Positions 1 to 6,658 of a stretch of DNA of 27,484 nt are shown in pieces. Made by a program: the position numbers and the translations under genes. Positions within the stretch are counted from its first letter, which is position 1. The number at the start of each line of letters is the position of its first letter. This DNA is from Chloroflexi bacterium UBA2235 (GTDB taxonomy: Bacteria; Chloroflexota; UBA11872; UBA12225): NCBI GenBank assembly GCA_002347925.1, contig DDYL01000069.1:17326-44809 (forward strand), written 5' to 3'. The notes under the pieces were generated by a model. The model saw only the letters and a program-made list of their open reading frames with translations. It was not told the origin of the DNA and did not search any database.

Positions 1-482
1 GGTTCGAGCAAGTTCCAAACCCAGACTTCATGACATCGGCCAGCCTAGCGGCCCGGTTCTCCGGTCGGCGCGCACCAATCAAGTCGCTCCTTCTTGACCA
101 GAAATCGGTGGCCGGCCTCGGGAACATCTACGTCGATGAGGCACTGTTCCGGGCGTGCATCCACCCACTGAGGTCCGCAGGAAGTCTCGGGGCCGACGAG
201 ATCGGAAAACTTTGCCAAGCGATCCACGACGCACTTGCCCAAGGGATCGAGAACCGCGGAACCACTCTCTCCGACTACCGCGATGCACTCGGTGAGAGTG
301 GATCAAACCAGGCGAAATTGCTCGTCTTCCGACGGAACGGCAAGCCGTGCCCCGTCTGCGGCACCGACATCATCCGTCTCCGTGTCTCCGCGCGTGGCAC
401 GCACGTTTGCCCGCGTTGCCAAGTCGACCCCACTGAACTTTCCGCCCCTTTGAACCCACCCAAACCAACTCGCACGCAGTAG
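1..482 (+). CDS. mutM: Formamidopyrimidine-DNA glycosylase, C-terminal part (5' end outside window)
   Basis: Base-excision repair glycosylase that removes oxidised purines such as 8-oxoguanine and nicks the abasic site. The reading frame is open at the left edge (first complete codon at position 3), so the ATG at 30 is internal and the catalytic N-terminal proline domain lies outside. Visible here are the helix-two-turn-helix region, with the family signature around GRRAPIKSLLLDQ and GLGNIYVDEALF, and the C-terminal zinc finger with spacing C-x2-C-x16-C-x2-C ending in RGTHVCPRCQ. The Arg in the RGTH loop, which contacts the lesion phosphate in the family, is present. The usual VYGR before the finger reads VFRR. 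A short proline-rich tail follows the finger. It ends 43 bp before the ABC-F gene. Nei-family enzymes share this architecture, but the loop sequences fit MutM better. Confidence 0.93.
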   Translation, partial: FEQVPNPDFMTSASLAARFSGRRAPIKSLLLDQKSVAGLGNIYVDEALFRACIHPLRSAGSLGADEIGKLCQAIHDALAQGIENRGTTLSDYRDALGESGSNQAKLLVFRRNGKPCPVCGTDIIRLRVSARGTHVCPRCQVDPTELSAPLNPPKPTRTQ

Positions 483-489
483 GGCCCGG

Positions 490-517
490 GAGACAATCCG
501 GAATATCCCCGTACACT
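490..517 (+). promoter_or_regulatory. Candidate promoter of the ABC-F gene, possibly leaderless
   Basis: GAGACA (490-495), a 16-nt spacer, then TACACT (512-517). Each hexamer matches the sigma70-type consensus at four of six positions. The ATG at 526 is only 8 nt past the -10 box, and no Shine-Dalgarno sequence is visible, so transcription would begin at or next to the start codon. Sequence match only. Confidence 0.4.
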
Positions 518-525
518 CTCGCTAC

Positions 526-2574
526 ATGTCCCTCGTATCCGCTTCAAATCTCGCGCGTGCCTATGGGGCCCAGGACATCTTCGCCGACGTCGGGTTCGAG
601 ATTCACACCCGTGAGCGCATTGCGCTTGTGGGCGTGAACGGAGCGGGCAAATCGACCCTCCTCCGGTTGCTCGCCCGGGTTGAACCCGTCGACCGCGGTG
701 CCCTTTCGTTGCCACCTCGGGACCGTGTCGGATACCTGCCTCAGGAAGTCACGTTTGCCGAAGGGATGACCCTGCAAACGTACCTGGACGGGGCATTTGC
801 CCACGTGCGCCAACTGGAAGCCGAACTCCGCAATCTTGAGGACGCGTTGGCATCACCACCGCCCGGTGTGACGATTGACGAACTGCTTACCCGACACTCC
901 GACGTGTCTTTGGCTTTCGAGGCCGCTGACGGGTATGCGTACCAACACCGGGTCCATGAGACGATTGCCGGTCTTGGTATCCCGGAAGCCCACCTCGAAC
1001 GCGAGGTGACGACGTTCAGCGGCGGTCAGCGAACCCGGGCAGCCCTTGCCCGACTGCTGCTGAGTGGAAGCGACCTCCTCCTCCTCGACGAACCCACGAA
1101 CCATCTCGACGTTGACGCAACCGAATGGCTCGAGGGCTTCCTGACCGGAGTCAACGCGGCCGTCGTGGTCGTTTCCCACGACCGCTACTTCCTTGACGCC
1201 GTGGCAACCCGGACGTGGGAAATCGCCGACGGCAACTTTGAGACATACACCGGAAACTACACCCAATTCGCCAGGCAGCGGGCCGAACGCGAAGCGCGAA
1301 AGCAACGCGACTTCGCGACCCAGCAGGCGCACATCGCCCGCACCGAGGCGTTCATCCGGCGATATCGCGCCGGGGTCAAGGCTCGTCAGGCACGCGGTCG
1401 CCAAAAGCAACTGGACCGACTTGGTCGCGTCGGCCCCCCACGTACGCAGGGGCAGATGAACCTTGCGATCCGGGCAACCCTCCGTGCGGGAGACACCGTC
1501 CTCGCGTTCGAGAACCTTGGCATCGCCCCCGAAGCACCCGTTGGGAACGGATTGCTCGGCCAGACACCGGGCATGCCGTTCGTTCACGAATCAAATGCAC
1601 AGTCGCGTGCCTTGACCCCGTTGGTCCACCTACCCGATATCGAGGTAGCCCGGGGAGAACGTGTGGCGATTGTCGGCCCAAACGGAGCCGGGAAGACGAC
1701 CCTCCTTCGGGTCATCATGGGAGAACTCGTTCCCGTTCGCGGCCGAGTGCACATTGGCTACGGAGTGCAGATCGCCTACTACGCGCAGGCTCACGAGCAA
1801 CTTGATCCCAAGGGCACCGTGATGACCGAGGTCACCGACGGTCATGCCATGAGTGAAACCGAGGCACGCACCTATCTCGGACGCTTCCTCTTCACGGGCG
1901 ATGACGTCTTCAAGGCCGTCCGCGCACTCTCGGGTGGTGAACGAAGCCGACTCGCGCTGGCAAAACTCGCCCTCTCAACCGCCAATGTCCTGATCCTTGA
2001 CGAACCGACGAACCACCTCGATATCTATTCGCGAGAGGCACTCGAAGGAGTTCTTGACCAGTTCGACGGGACCATCATTTTCGTGTCCCACGACCGCTTC
2101 TTCATCGATGGCCTCTCGTCCCAGATCTGGGAAGTCGCGGACGGAAAGCTCACTCTCCACCGCGGAACGTGGTCAGAAGTCCGCGCCGCGCGACACGACG
2201 TCGGGAAGCGCCCCGCCAAGCTGGACGACCGCAATGGCCTCGAAAACACGTCCAGCGTGCCCGAACCGGCCAGAAAACCCGCACAAGCACAATCCCGGCC
2301 AACACCGGCCGCCAGACCAACGGCTAACCCCAGGGAAGTTCGGGCCGCACGCGAACGCTCCGAGAAACTTGGTCGTGAACTTGCGAAACTCGAGACAGAC
2401 CTCCAGATCCTTGATCAGGAAATCGACGCGTCATCGCGTTCCGGGGACGGGGTGAAGCTCGTCGAACTCGGCGCCCGCCATGTCGTCATCAGTGAGCAGT
2501 TGAGGGCAGCCGAGGAGCGATGGCTTGACGCGCAGGCAACCCTGGAGGCGCTTGAGTGCGTGACCGCAACATGA
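526..2574 (+). CDS. ABC-F family ATPase (Uup/EttA-like translation factor)
   Basis: A 682-residue soluble protein with two ABC cassettes and no membrane segments, the ABC-F layout. These proteins act on the ribosome as translation factors or antibiotic-protection proteins rather than as transporters. Cassette 1 has Walker A GVNGAGKS (about 36-43), signature FSGGQ (164-168) and Walker B LLLLDEPTNHLD (184-195). Cassette 2 has GPNGAGKT (384-391), LSGGE (468-472) and LILDEPTNHLD. The basic linker at about 250-310, rich in Arg/Lys/Gln, is where ABC-F proteins carry the P-site tRNA interaction motif. A loop rich in Gly/Pro at about 335-368 is inserted at the start of cassette 2. Residues 600-682 look like the antiparallel coiled coil of Uup-type members. 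There is no clear Shine-Dalgarno; the ATG at 526 sits just after a -10-like box. Cellular housekeeping versus drug resistance cannot be told from sequence. Confidence 0.93.
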   Translation: MSLVSASNLARAYGAQDIFADVGFEIHTRERIALVGVNGAGKSTLLRLLARVEPVDRGALSLPPRDRVGYLPQEVTFAEGMTLQTYLDGAFAHVRQLEAELRNLEDALASPPPGVTIDELLTRHSDVSLAFEAADGYAYQHRVHETIAGLGIPEAHLEREVTTFSGGQRTRAALARLLLSGSDLLLLDEPTNHLDVDATEWLEGFLTGVNAAVVVVSHDRYFLDAVATRTWEIADGNFETYTGNYTQFARQRAEREARKQRDFATQQAHIARTEAFIRRYRAGVKARQARGRQKQLDRLGRVGPPRTQGQMNLAIRATLRAGDTVLAFENLGIAPEAPVGNGLLGQTPGMPFVHESNAQSRALTPLVHLPDIEVARGERVAIVGPNGAGKTTLLRVIMGELVPVRGRVHIGYGVQIAYYAQAHEQLDPKGTVMTEVTDGHAMSETEARTYLGRFLFTGDDVFKAVRALSGGERSRLALAKLALSTANVLILDEPTNHLDIYSREALEGVLDQFDGTIIFVSHDRFFIDGLSSQIWEVADGKLTLHRGTWSEVRAARHDVGKRPAKLDDRNGLENTSSVPEPARKPAQAQSRPTPAARPTANPREVRAARERSEKLGRELAKLETDLQILDQEIDASSRSGDGVKLVELGARHVVISEQLRAAEERWLDAQATLEALECVTAT

Positions 2575-2593
2575 TTTGCCATCACCGTGCTTC

Positions 2594-2622
2594 TTGACGC
2601 GGGATGCGGACGACGCTATCGT
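2594..2622 (+). promoter_or_regulatory. Promoter of the small membrane-protein gene; decides the start codon
   Basis: TTGACG (2594-2599), a 17-nt spacer, then TATCGT (2617-2622). The upstream in-frame ATG at 2604 lies between the two boxes, so it cannot be on a transcript from this promoter. The next ATG at 2634 is 11 nt past the -10 box, which predicts a leader of only a few bases. Confidence 0.55.
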
Positions 2623-2633
2623 CACACCTGCCA

Positions 2634-2930
2634 ATGGAAACTGAGAACATCATTCTGATTGCCTTCACGCTGACCCTTTTGGGCAGTGTTGCCTCCTTTG
2701 TGAACGGATACCTCGGGGCGGGCCTCGCAGCTTTCGCCTGGCTTGTCCTGCTAGGTATCGTGCGCCAACCGGTGGCAGTCACAGCGGAGGTCCTTCAGGT
2801 CACCGAAAACACCTGGGCGCCTCATCTTCTTCTGCCTCTCGTACTGTTCCTGATCGTTTGGCAGGCACGTCTGCGTGGACGCATCGCTCCGCACATCGGC
2901 CTTCGTGACATCTTCGGCCGGCGCGGCTAG
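2634..2930 (+). CDS. Small integral membrane protein of unknown function
   Basis: A 98-residue protein that I do not recognise as a named family. Hydrophobic segments at about 5-25, 27-43 and 61-76 suggest three membrane helices, followed by a basic tail (RLRGRIAPHIGLRDIFGRRG) that would face the cytoplasm by the positive-inside rule. The start at 2634 is preferred to the in-frame ATG at 2604 because a promoter-like pair of hexamers straddles 2604. The stretch between helices 2 and 3, about 17 residues, is mildly polar and contains VTENTW. It lies 59 bp after the ABC-F stop and 153 bp before the next gene, probably as its own transcription unit. Codon use and GC look like the neighbours. No function is proposed. 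Confidence 0.7.
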   Translation: METENIILIAFTLTLLGSVASFVNGYLGAGLAAFAWLVLLGIVRQPVAVTAEVLQVTENTWAPHLLLPLVLFLIVWQARLRGRIAPHIGLRDIFGRRG

Positions 2931-3083
2931 ACGGTACCTCCCCACTGTTCTTGCCCCCGGGACCCACCGGGTCTGTATCCTATGACGGGCAATTCACGTG
3001 CTCGGTGAACGTACTTGTTGCGTCGACTACTGCACATGCATTCCTGATCTGATACTCGAACCGGAAGTGAGAACCGCGCGATC

Positions 3084-4001
3084 ATGGCGAGCCTTGACAC
3101 CTTGCGAACCCATCTGAGAGGCGTGACCGCCTTTCCGATCACGCCGTTCCATTCCAACCTTGACCTGAACCTCGACGGTCTCCGGCACAACGTTGACTGG
3201 ATGATCCGGCACGGCATCGTGACCTTGGTCGCTGCCGGTGGGACCGGTGAACTGTATTCCCTCACAACCGAGGAAACCGAGGCCGTTCACCGCACCGTCA
3301 TCGAAGCGGCCGCCGGTCGCGCCGCGGTCATCTGCGGAGTGGGCGGGAAGCAACGCGAATCGCAACAACTTGCCGCAACCGCGGAAAAGGCGGGCGCAAG
3401 CGGGATTCTCATGCTCCCACCGGCGTACGGTCCGTCACCTGAGGATGGCCTGCTTGCCTTCTATGCGGGTATTGCGCAGTCGGTCCACATCGGGGTGCTG
3501 CCTTACGCGCGCGACTGGGCAGTCTTCACCCCCGAGATGGTCGAGAAGCTGGCTAACTCCGCGCCAAATGTCGTTGCCTTCAAGGACGGTTCGGCTGACC
3601 TGCGCCTCTGGGCGCGCATTCGTGCACGTCTTGGCGACCGGTTGGTATGGGTTGGTGGGGTCGGCGACGACATGGTGCACACCTACTTCGCGGCCGGCGC
3701 CGAGGGCTTTACCTCGAGTGTTGCCAACTTCATGCCCTGGGTCAGCCAGGAGCTTTATGACACCGCCCATCGCGGAGACTTTGCCGCGACGAGGCGGATC
3801 TTCGACGACAAGGTCGCCGAGTTCTACGCAATTCGCGCACGTCGCCGAGGCTTTGAAGTGTCAAGCGTCAAGGCGGCAATGGAACTCTGCGGATTGCCCG
3901 CGGGACCAGTCCGGCCACCACTCGGCGCCCTCGGGGCCGAGGAACACGCAATCATTGCTTCGGTAGTGGCACGGCTTGGGCTCGGAGCAAAGAACCCTTA
4001 G
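3084..4001 (+). CDS. DapA-superfamily dehydratase, probably 5-dehydro-4-deoxyglucarate dehydratase
   Basis: A 305-residue class I aldolase-type TIM barrel. The Schiff-base lysine is K167 in VVAFKDGSADLR, the conserved tyrosine is Y141 in LPYARD, and the carboxylate-binding loop is GGTGE (52-56). The FPITPF opening, the GVGGKQ strand after the first third, the KDGSADLR motif and the C-terminal GPVRPPL match 5-dehydro-4-deoxyglucarate dehydratases (KdgD, EC 4.2.1.41) better than dihydrodipicolinate synthases. KdgD converts 5-dehydro-4-deoxy-D-glucarate to 2,5-dioxopentanoate, water and CO2 in hexarate breakdown. No other glucarate or galactarate gene lies nearby, so the assignment rests on sequence only; another DapA-family lyase is possible. 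The 153-nt upstream gap holds a weak promoter-like pair, TTGCCC (2951) and TATCCT (2976), with a long 19-nt spacer. A GGAAG at 3063 is rather far from the ATG to serve as a ribosome site. Confidence 0.75.
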   Translation: MASLDTLRTHLRGVTAFPITPFHSNLDLNLDGLRHNVDWMIRHGIVTLVAAGGTGELYSLTTEETEAVHRTVIEAAAGRAAVICGVGGKQRESQQLAATAEKAGASGILMLPPAYGPSPEDGLLAFYAGIAQSVHIGVLPYARDWAVFTPEMVEKLANSAPNVVAFKDGSADLRLWARIRARLGDRLVWVGGVGDDMVHTYFAAGAEGFTSSVANFMPWVSQELYDTAHRGDFAATRRIFDDKVAEFYAIRARRRGFEVSSVKAAMELCGLPAGPVRPPLGALGAEEHAIIASVVARLGLGAKNP

Positions 4002-4085
4002 ACACCATCCACGACACACCGGACCACGAACGCGCACCGAAACGTGATGCGAAGGCCCGAATGACTGACTGAGGGATAAAACGGC

Positions 4086-5723
4086 ATGGCGCGATCATCA
4101 GGCACATTGGCGAGCAATGCAAACGCGCATGGGTTCCGAGACCTCGTGTGGCAGGCATTCCATCAGCCTGGCTCCCCTGCGTTTGCGTTTACGTCTCGCA
4201 TGACGTTCCTGATGATCAGCCTCTCAATCGGGGCGCTCGTCGCCGAATCGATGCAACCCGATGCGGCCACGCAGCTCACGATCAATGTCGTAGAGTCCAC
4301 TCTTGTCCTGGTCTTCAGTGCCGAGTACCTGCTTCACCTCTGGGTCGCTGAAAACCGCCTCAAGTACGCGACCAGTTTCTGGGGAATTGTCGATCTGTTG
4401 GCAATCCTCCCGGCGCTATTGGCATTTCTACCGAATGCAGGTCTCCGGGTGGTGCGCACCTTGCGGGTGCTCCGGGTCCTGCGGATGCTCAAGTTAATGA
4501 AGCTGGCGGCCGATCAGGCACGGGCAAGTGCAAACTTGGCATCACGAGGCAAGCCATCCCTGTTCAATGATGCCCTTATCTATTTCATGGCGCTCTTTAC
4601 CGTCCTGACGATCTCGGCAACCCTCGCGTACTTTGCGGAGGTCGACGAGACCGCCGAGGCGACGGCAACCACGTTCAACTCGATTCCCCAGGCAATGTGG
4701 TGGAGCATAGTCACCATCACGACCACTGGGTACGGAGACATGGTCCCGTCAACGCTTCTCGGGCGTCTGATCGCGGTAGGGACGATGTTTTCCGGGCTTG
4801 CACTGTTCGGCATCCTCACCAGTGTGATCGGCCGTGCAGTTCTCACGACACTGTTCGGCCGCGAACCGGAGGACGCTGTCGCTGAAACCGAAGCTGACGA
4901 AAGTGACACAGCATCTGCGGCCACCGTTTCGCGGGTCGCCGCGCCGCCGGTACCCTTGCGTGATCTGGCCATAGCGGTTGCGGCGGTCATCTCCGTCGTC
5001 ATGCTCGTCATTGAGACCGTGCCGGAAATATATGAGTCCGCTCCGAGCTTCTTCTACTACGGAGAGTTTGTTTTCGTCGGGATATTCACGATCGAATATC
5101 TCTACAACATCGCGACCGCGCCTTCGAAACGGGAGTACCTGTTGAGTTTCGGCGGCCTTGTCGACCTTCTTTCAATCCTGCCTTCATACATGGGATTGAT
5201 CGACGTGACTGGTCTGAAGGCACTCCGGGCGCTCCGGGTCCTGCGCGTGTTGCGGGTCCTCAAACTGATCAAGATTGCACTTGCGCACCGTGCCTCGCGG
5301 GTTGAGACCGGTGTCAAGAAGAACTCCTTCGTCGTCGACCTCCAGATCTACGCGATTGCGGTGACGTGTGCGGTCACGATCAGCGGAACTCTGGGGTATT
5401 ACTCCGAAAAGGACGTCCCAGGGTCAGCCTTCACCAGCATTCCTGCGGGAATGTGGTGGGGCGTCGTGACAATGACCACGACCGGGTACGGCGACATGGT
5501 TGCCAAAGCACCGATTATCGGCGATGACGGCAGTCCAGTCCTCGGCGACCACGGCGAACCAAAGATGTCGGCCGATGTCCAGCCAGTGACCGTCGGAGGT
5601 CGCATCACTGCCGGCCTGACAATGTTCGCTGGCCTCGCATTGTTCGGCGTACTCAGTGCGGTCATCGGCAGTGCATTGATGAACTCGCTGTTCGGTGGTG
5701 ATGCGGAACGTCTATCGGCCTAG
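4086..5723 (+). CDS. Tandem two-domain (2 x 6TM) voltage-gated K+ channel-like protein
   Basis: A 545-residue membrane protein with two complete ion-transport domains in one chain. Domain 1 has S1 about 37-56, S2 65-88, S3 97-115, S4 120-140 with seven basic residues every third position (R121 to K139), S5 163-185, filter TTTGYGD (212-218) and S6 225-257. Domain 2 has S1 about 291-311, S2 323-343, S3 354-371, S4 with seven basic residues (K378 to K396), S5 416-438, filter TTTGYGD (464-470) and S6 506-536. GYGD is the K+ selectivity signature and the S4 ladders indicate voltage sensing. Bacterial Kv channels normally carry one such domain and assemble as tetramers; this chain would pair as a dimer. 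The linker (259-290) is acidic and Ala/Thr rich. Domain 2 has about 30 extra residues between filter and S6. No cyclic-nucleotide or RCK domain is present. GAGGG at 4071-4075 precedes the ATG by 10 nt. Confidence 0.92.
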   Translation: MARSSGTLASNANAHGFRDLVWQAFHQPGSPAFAFTSRMTFLMISLSIGALVAESMQPDAATQLTINVVESTLVLVFSAEYLLHLWVAENRLKYATSFWGIVDLLAILPALLAFLPNAGLRVVRTLRVLRVLRMLKLMKLAADQARASANLASRGKPSLFNDALIYFMALFTVLTISATLAYFAEVDETAEATATTFNSIPQAMWWSIVTITTTGYGDMVPSTLLGRLIAVGTMFSGLALFGILTSVIGRAVLTTLFGREPEDAVAETEADESDTASAATVSRVAAPPVPLRDLAIAVAAVISVVMLVIETVPEIYESAPSFFYYGEFVFVGIFTIEYLYNIATAPSKREYLLSFGGLVDLLSILPSYMGLIDVTGLKALRALRVLRVLRVLKLIKIALAHRASRVETGVKKNSFVVDLQIYAIAVTCAVTISGTLGYYSEKDVPGSAFTSIPAGMWWGVVTMTTTGYGDMVAKAPIIGDDGSPVLGDHGEPKMSADVQPVTVGGRITAGLTMFAGLALFGVLSAVIGSALMNSLFGGDAERLSA

Positions 5724-5771
5724 CACCCCCTCCCGGCTTTCCGGTCCCACAACCTTCAGGCGGTGGTCCTA

Positions 5772-5805
5772 CGGCTTCCCGGTCAACTGCCTGACCGGGA
5801 AGCCG
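5772..5805. terminator. Perfect 14-bp hairpin between convergent genes
   Basis: Arms CGGCTTCCCGGTCA (5772-5785) and TGACCGGGAAGCCG (5792-5805) enclose a 6-nt loop. It lies 48 bp after the channel stop and 20 bp from the convergent zinc-finger gene stop, so it can serve both strands. Neither side has a T run, so it is a U-poor hairpin. Confidence 0.75.
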
Positions 5806-5825
5806 GCACGAAGGGAGAACGGCCG

Positions 5826-6302
5826 TTACGCCGCCCGGTGCCACCCGGAGGTAACCCCCGCCTTGCGCTCCGATGCCACCTGGCACGGCATGCAGTGAGT
5901 GGTATCCGGGATCGCCTCAAGCCTCTCCGGATCGATATCTTCTCCGCACGTGTCACAGACACCATAGGAACCATCCCGGAGCCTGGCTTCAACCTTCCGC
6001 ACTTCCAGAAGGCGACGCTCGATGCGCGAACGCAGGATGTCGTCGGTTTCGAACCGCATCGACGACTGGGCAGCCGTCACCATGCTGTCAAAGTCCGAAC
6101 CCGTCGGATCCTTGTCTGTCGCTGCCGCGGTCAATTGCTCGAGATCTGCGACAAGGCGTGAGCGCAGCGCGTCAATCACCTCGAGTTCATGCGGAAGGAC
6201 CGCGGGACGGGCGCGCCTTTCCAAAGTGACCGATGTCGCCGGGATCGCTCGGTTGGTCACTGCGCGCCTTGGTGACTTGGTGGTAGTGGTTCGTGCGGAC
6301 AT
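5826..6302 (-). CDS. DksA/TraR-type C4 zinc-finger protein
   Basis: A 158-residue protein whose second half matches the TraR/DksA family: a helical hairpin (about 38-108) followed by a C4 finger C116-x2-C119 and C137-x2-C140 within GVCDTCGEDIDPERLEAIPDTTHCMPCQ. Family members bind in the secondary channel of RNA polymerase and adjust transcription, often with ppGpp. Here the tip of the hairpin does not show a clear DksA DxxDxA motif (the nearest is SDFDSMVTAA), so a true DksA role is not assured. The first 35 residues are basic and Thr/Pro rich, likely disordered. The frame runs open further upstream, but the ATG at 6302 is preferred because AGAAGGG lies about 10 nt before it and the family similarity begins after it. 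It is convergent with the channel gene and divergent from the chaperonin. Confidence 0.8.
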   Translation of the reverse strand: MSARTTTTKSPRRAVTNRAIPATSVTLERRARPAVLPHELEVIDALRSRLVADLEQLTAAATDKDPTGSDFDSMVTAAQSSMRFETDDILRSRIERRLLEVRKVEARLRDGSYGVCDTCGEDIDPERLEAIPDTTHCMPCQVASERKAGVTSGWHRAA

Positions 6303-6524
6303 GGTCTGACTGCCCTTCTGTGGCCTCTTTGCCACATCCCGGTAATTGGCGCAGGAGCGTGATTCCGCTTCCGTCACCATGGTCATCGTGGCGTCGGCAC
6401 CCCCTCGCGCCTTGCCACCCACGGATTTCCTCACTCTCAGGAACCGCTTTTTGTGTATACGCAGAAGCATCGCACTCGGATGCACACTGTCCATCGTGGT
6501 TTTCCCCCGAACACTCCGACCCGG

Positions 6525-6552
6525 TTGCCACAAGTGCCAGAACACGTAGAAT
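6525..6552 (+). promoter_or_regulatory. Promoter of the GroEL-like gene
   Basis: TTGCCA (6525-6530), a 16-nt spacer, then TAGAAT (6547-6552); both hexamers match the consensus at five of six positions. The predicted transcript starts near 6559 and carries a leader of about 100 nt containing the inverted repeat at 6584-6607. Confidence 0.6.
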
Positions 6553-6583
6553 CGGTCACATCTAGGGTTGGGGCACGGTAGCC

Positions 6584-6607
6584 AGTTCCCGGGGGCTTGT
6601 GGGAACT
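6584..6607 (+). repeat. Inverted repeat in the chaperonin leader
   Basis: AGTTCCC (6584-6590) and GGGAACT (6601-6607) form a perfect 7-bp pair around a 10-nt spacer. The position, between promoter and start codon, suits an operator or an RNA hairpin. It is unlike CIRCE in sequence. Confidence 0.5.
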
Positions 6608-6658
6608 CCAAATAGGTGCCTGCGCCGATGCACCGCGAAGGGGAGAACATTTTCGTCG

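Larger units (their letters stand above)
6303..6658. other. 356-bp divergent intergenic region
   Basis: Separates the zinc-finger gene (leftward) from the chaperonin gene (rightward). It contains the promoter at 6525-6552 and the inverted repeat at 6584-6607, listed separately. The open frames across it, including upstream extensions of both flanking genes, show no recognisable protein sequence. No CIRCE (TTAGCACTC-N9-GAGTGCTAA) or HAIR element is visible. The roughly 220 bp next to the zinc-finger gene hold nothing I can name. Confidence 0.6.

Noticed and set aside
6303..6650. Upstream extension of the zinc-finger gene to an ATG at 6650
   Set aside because: The extra 116 codons have no family similarity and cross the chaperonin promoter. 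The ATG at 6302 has a ribosome site.
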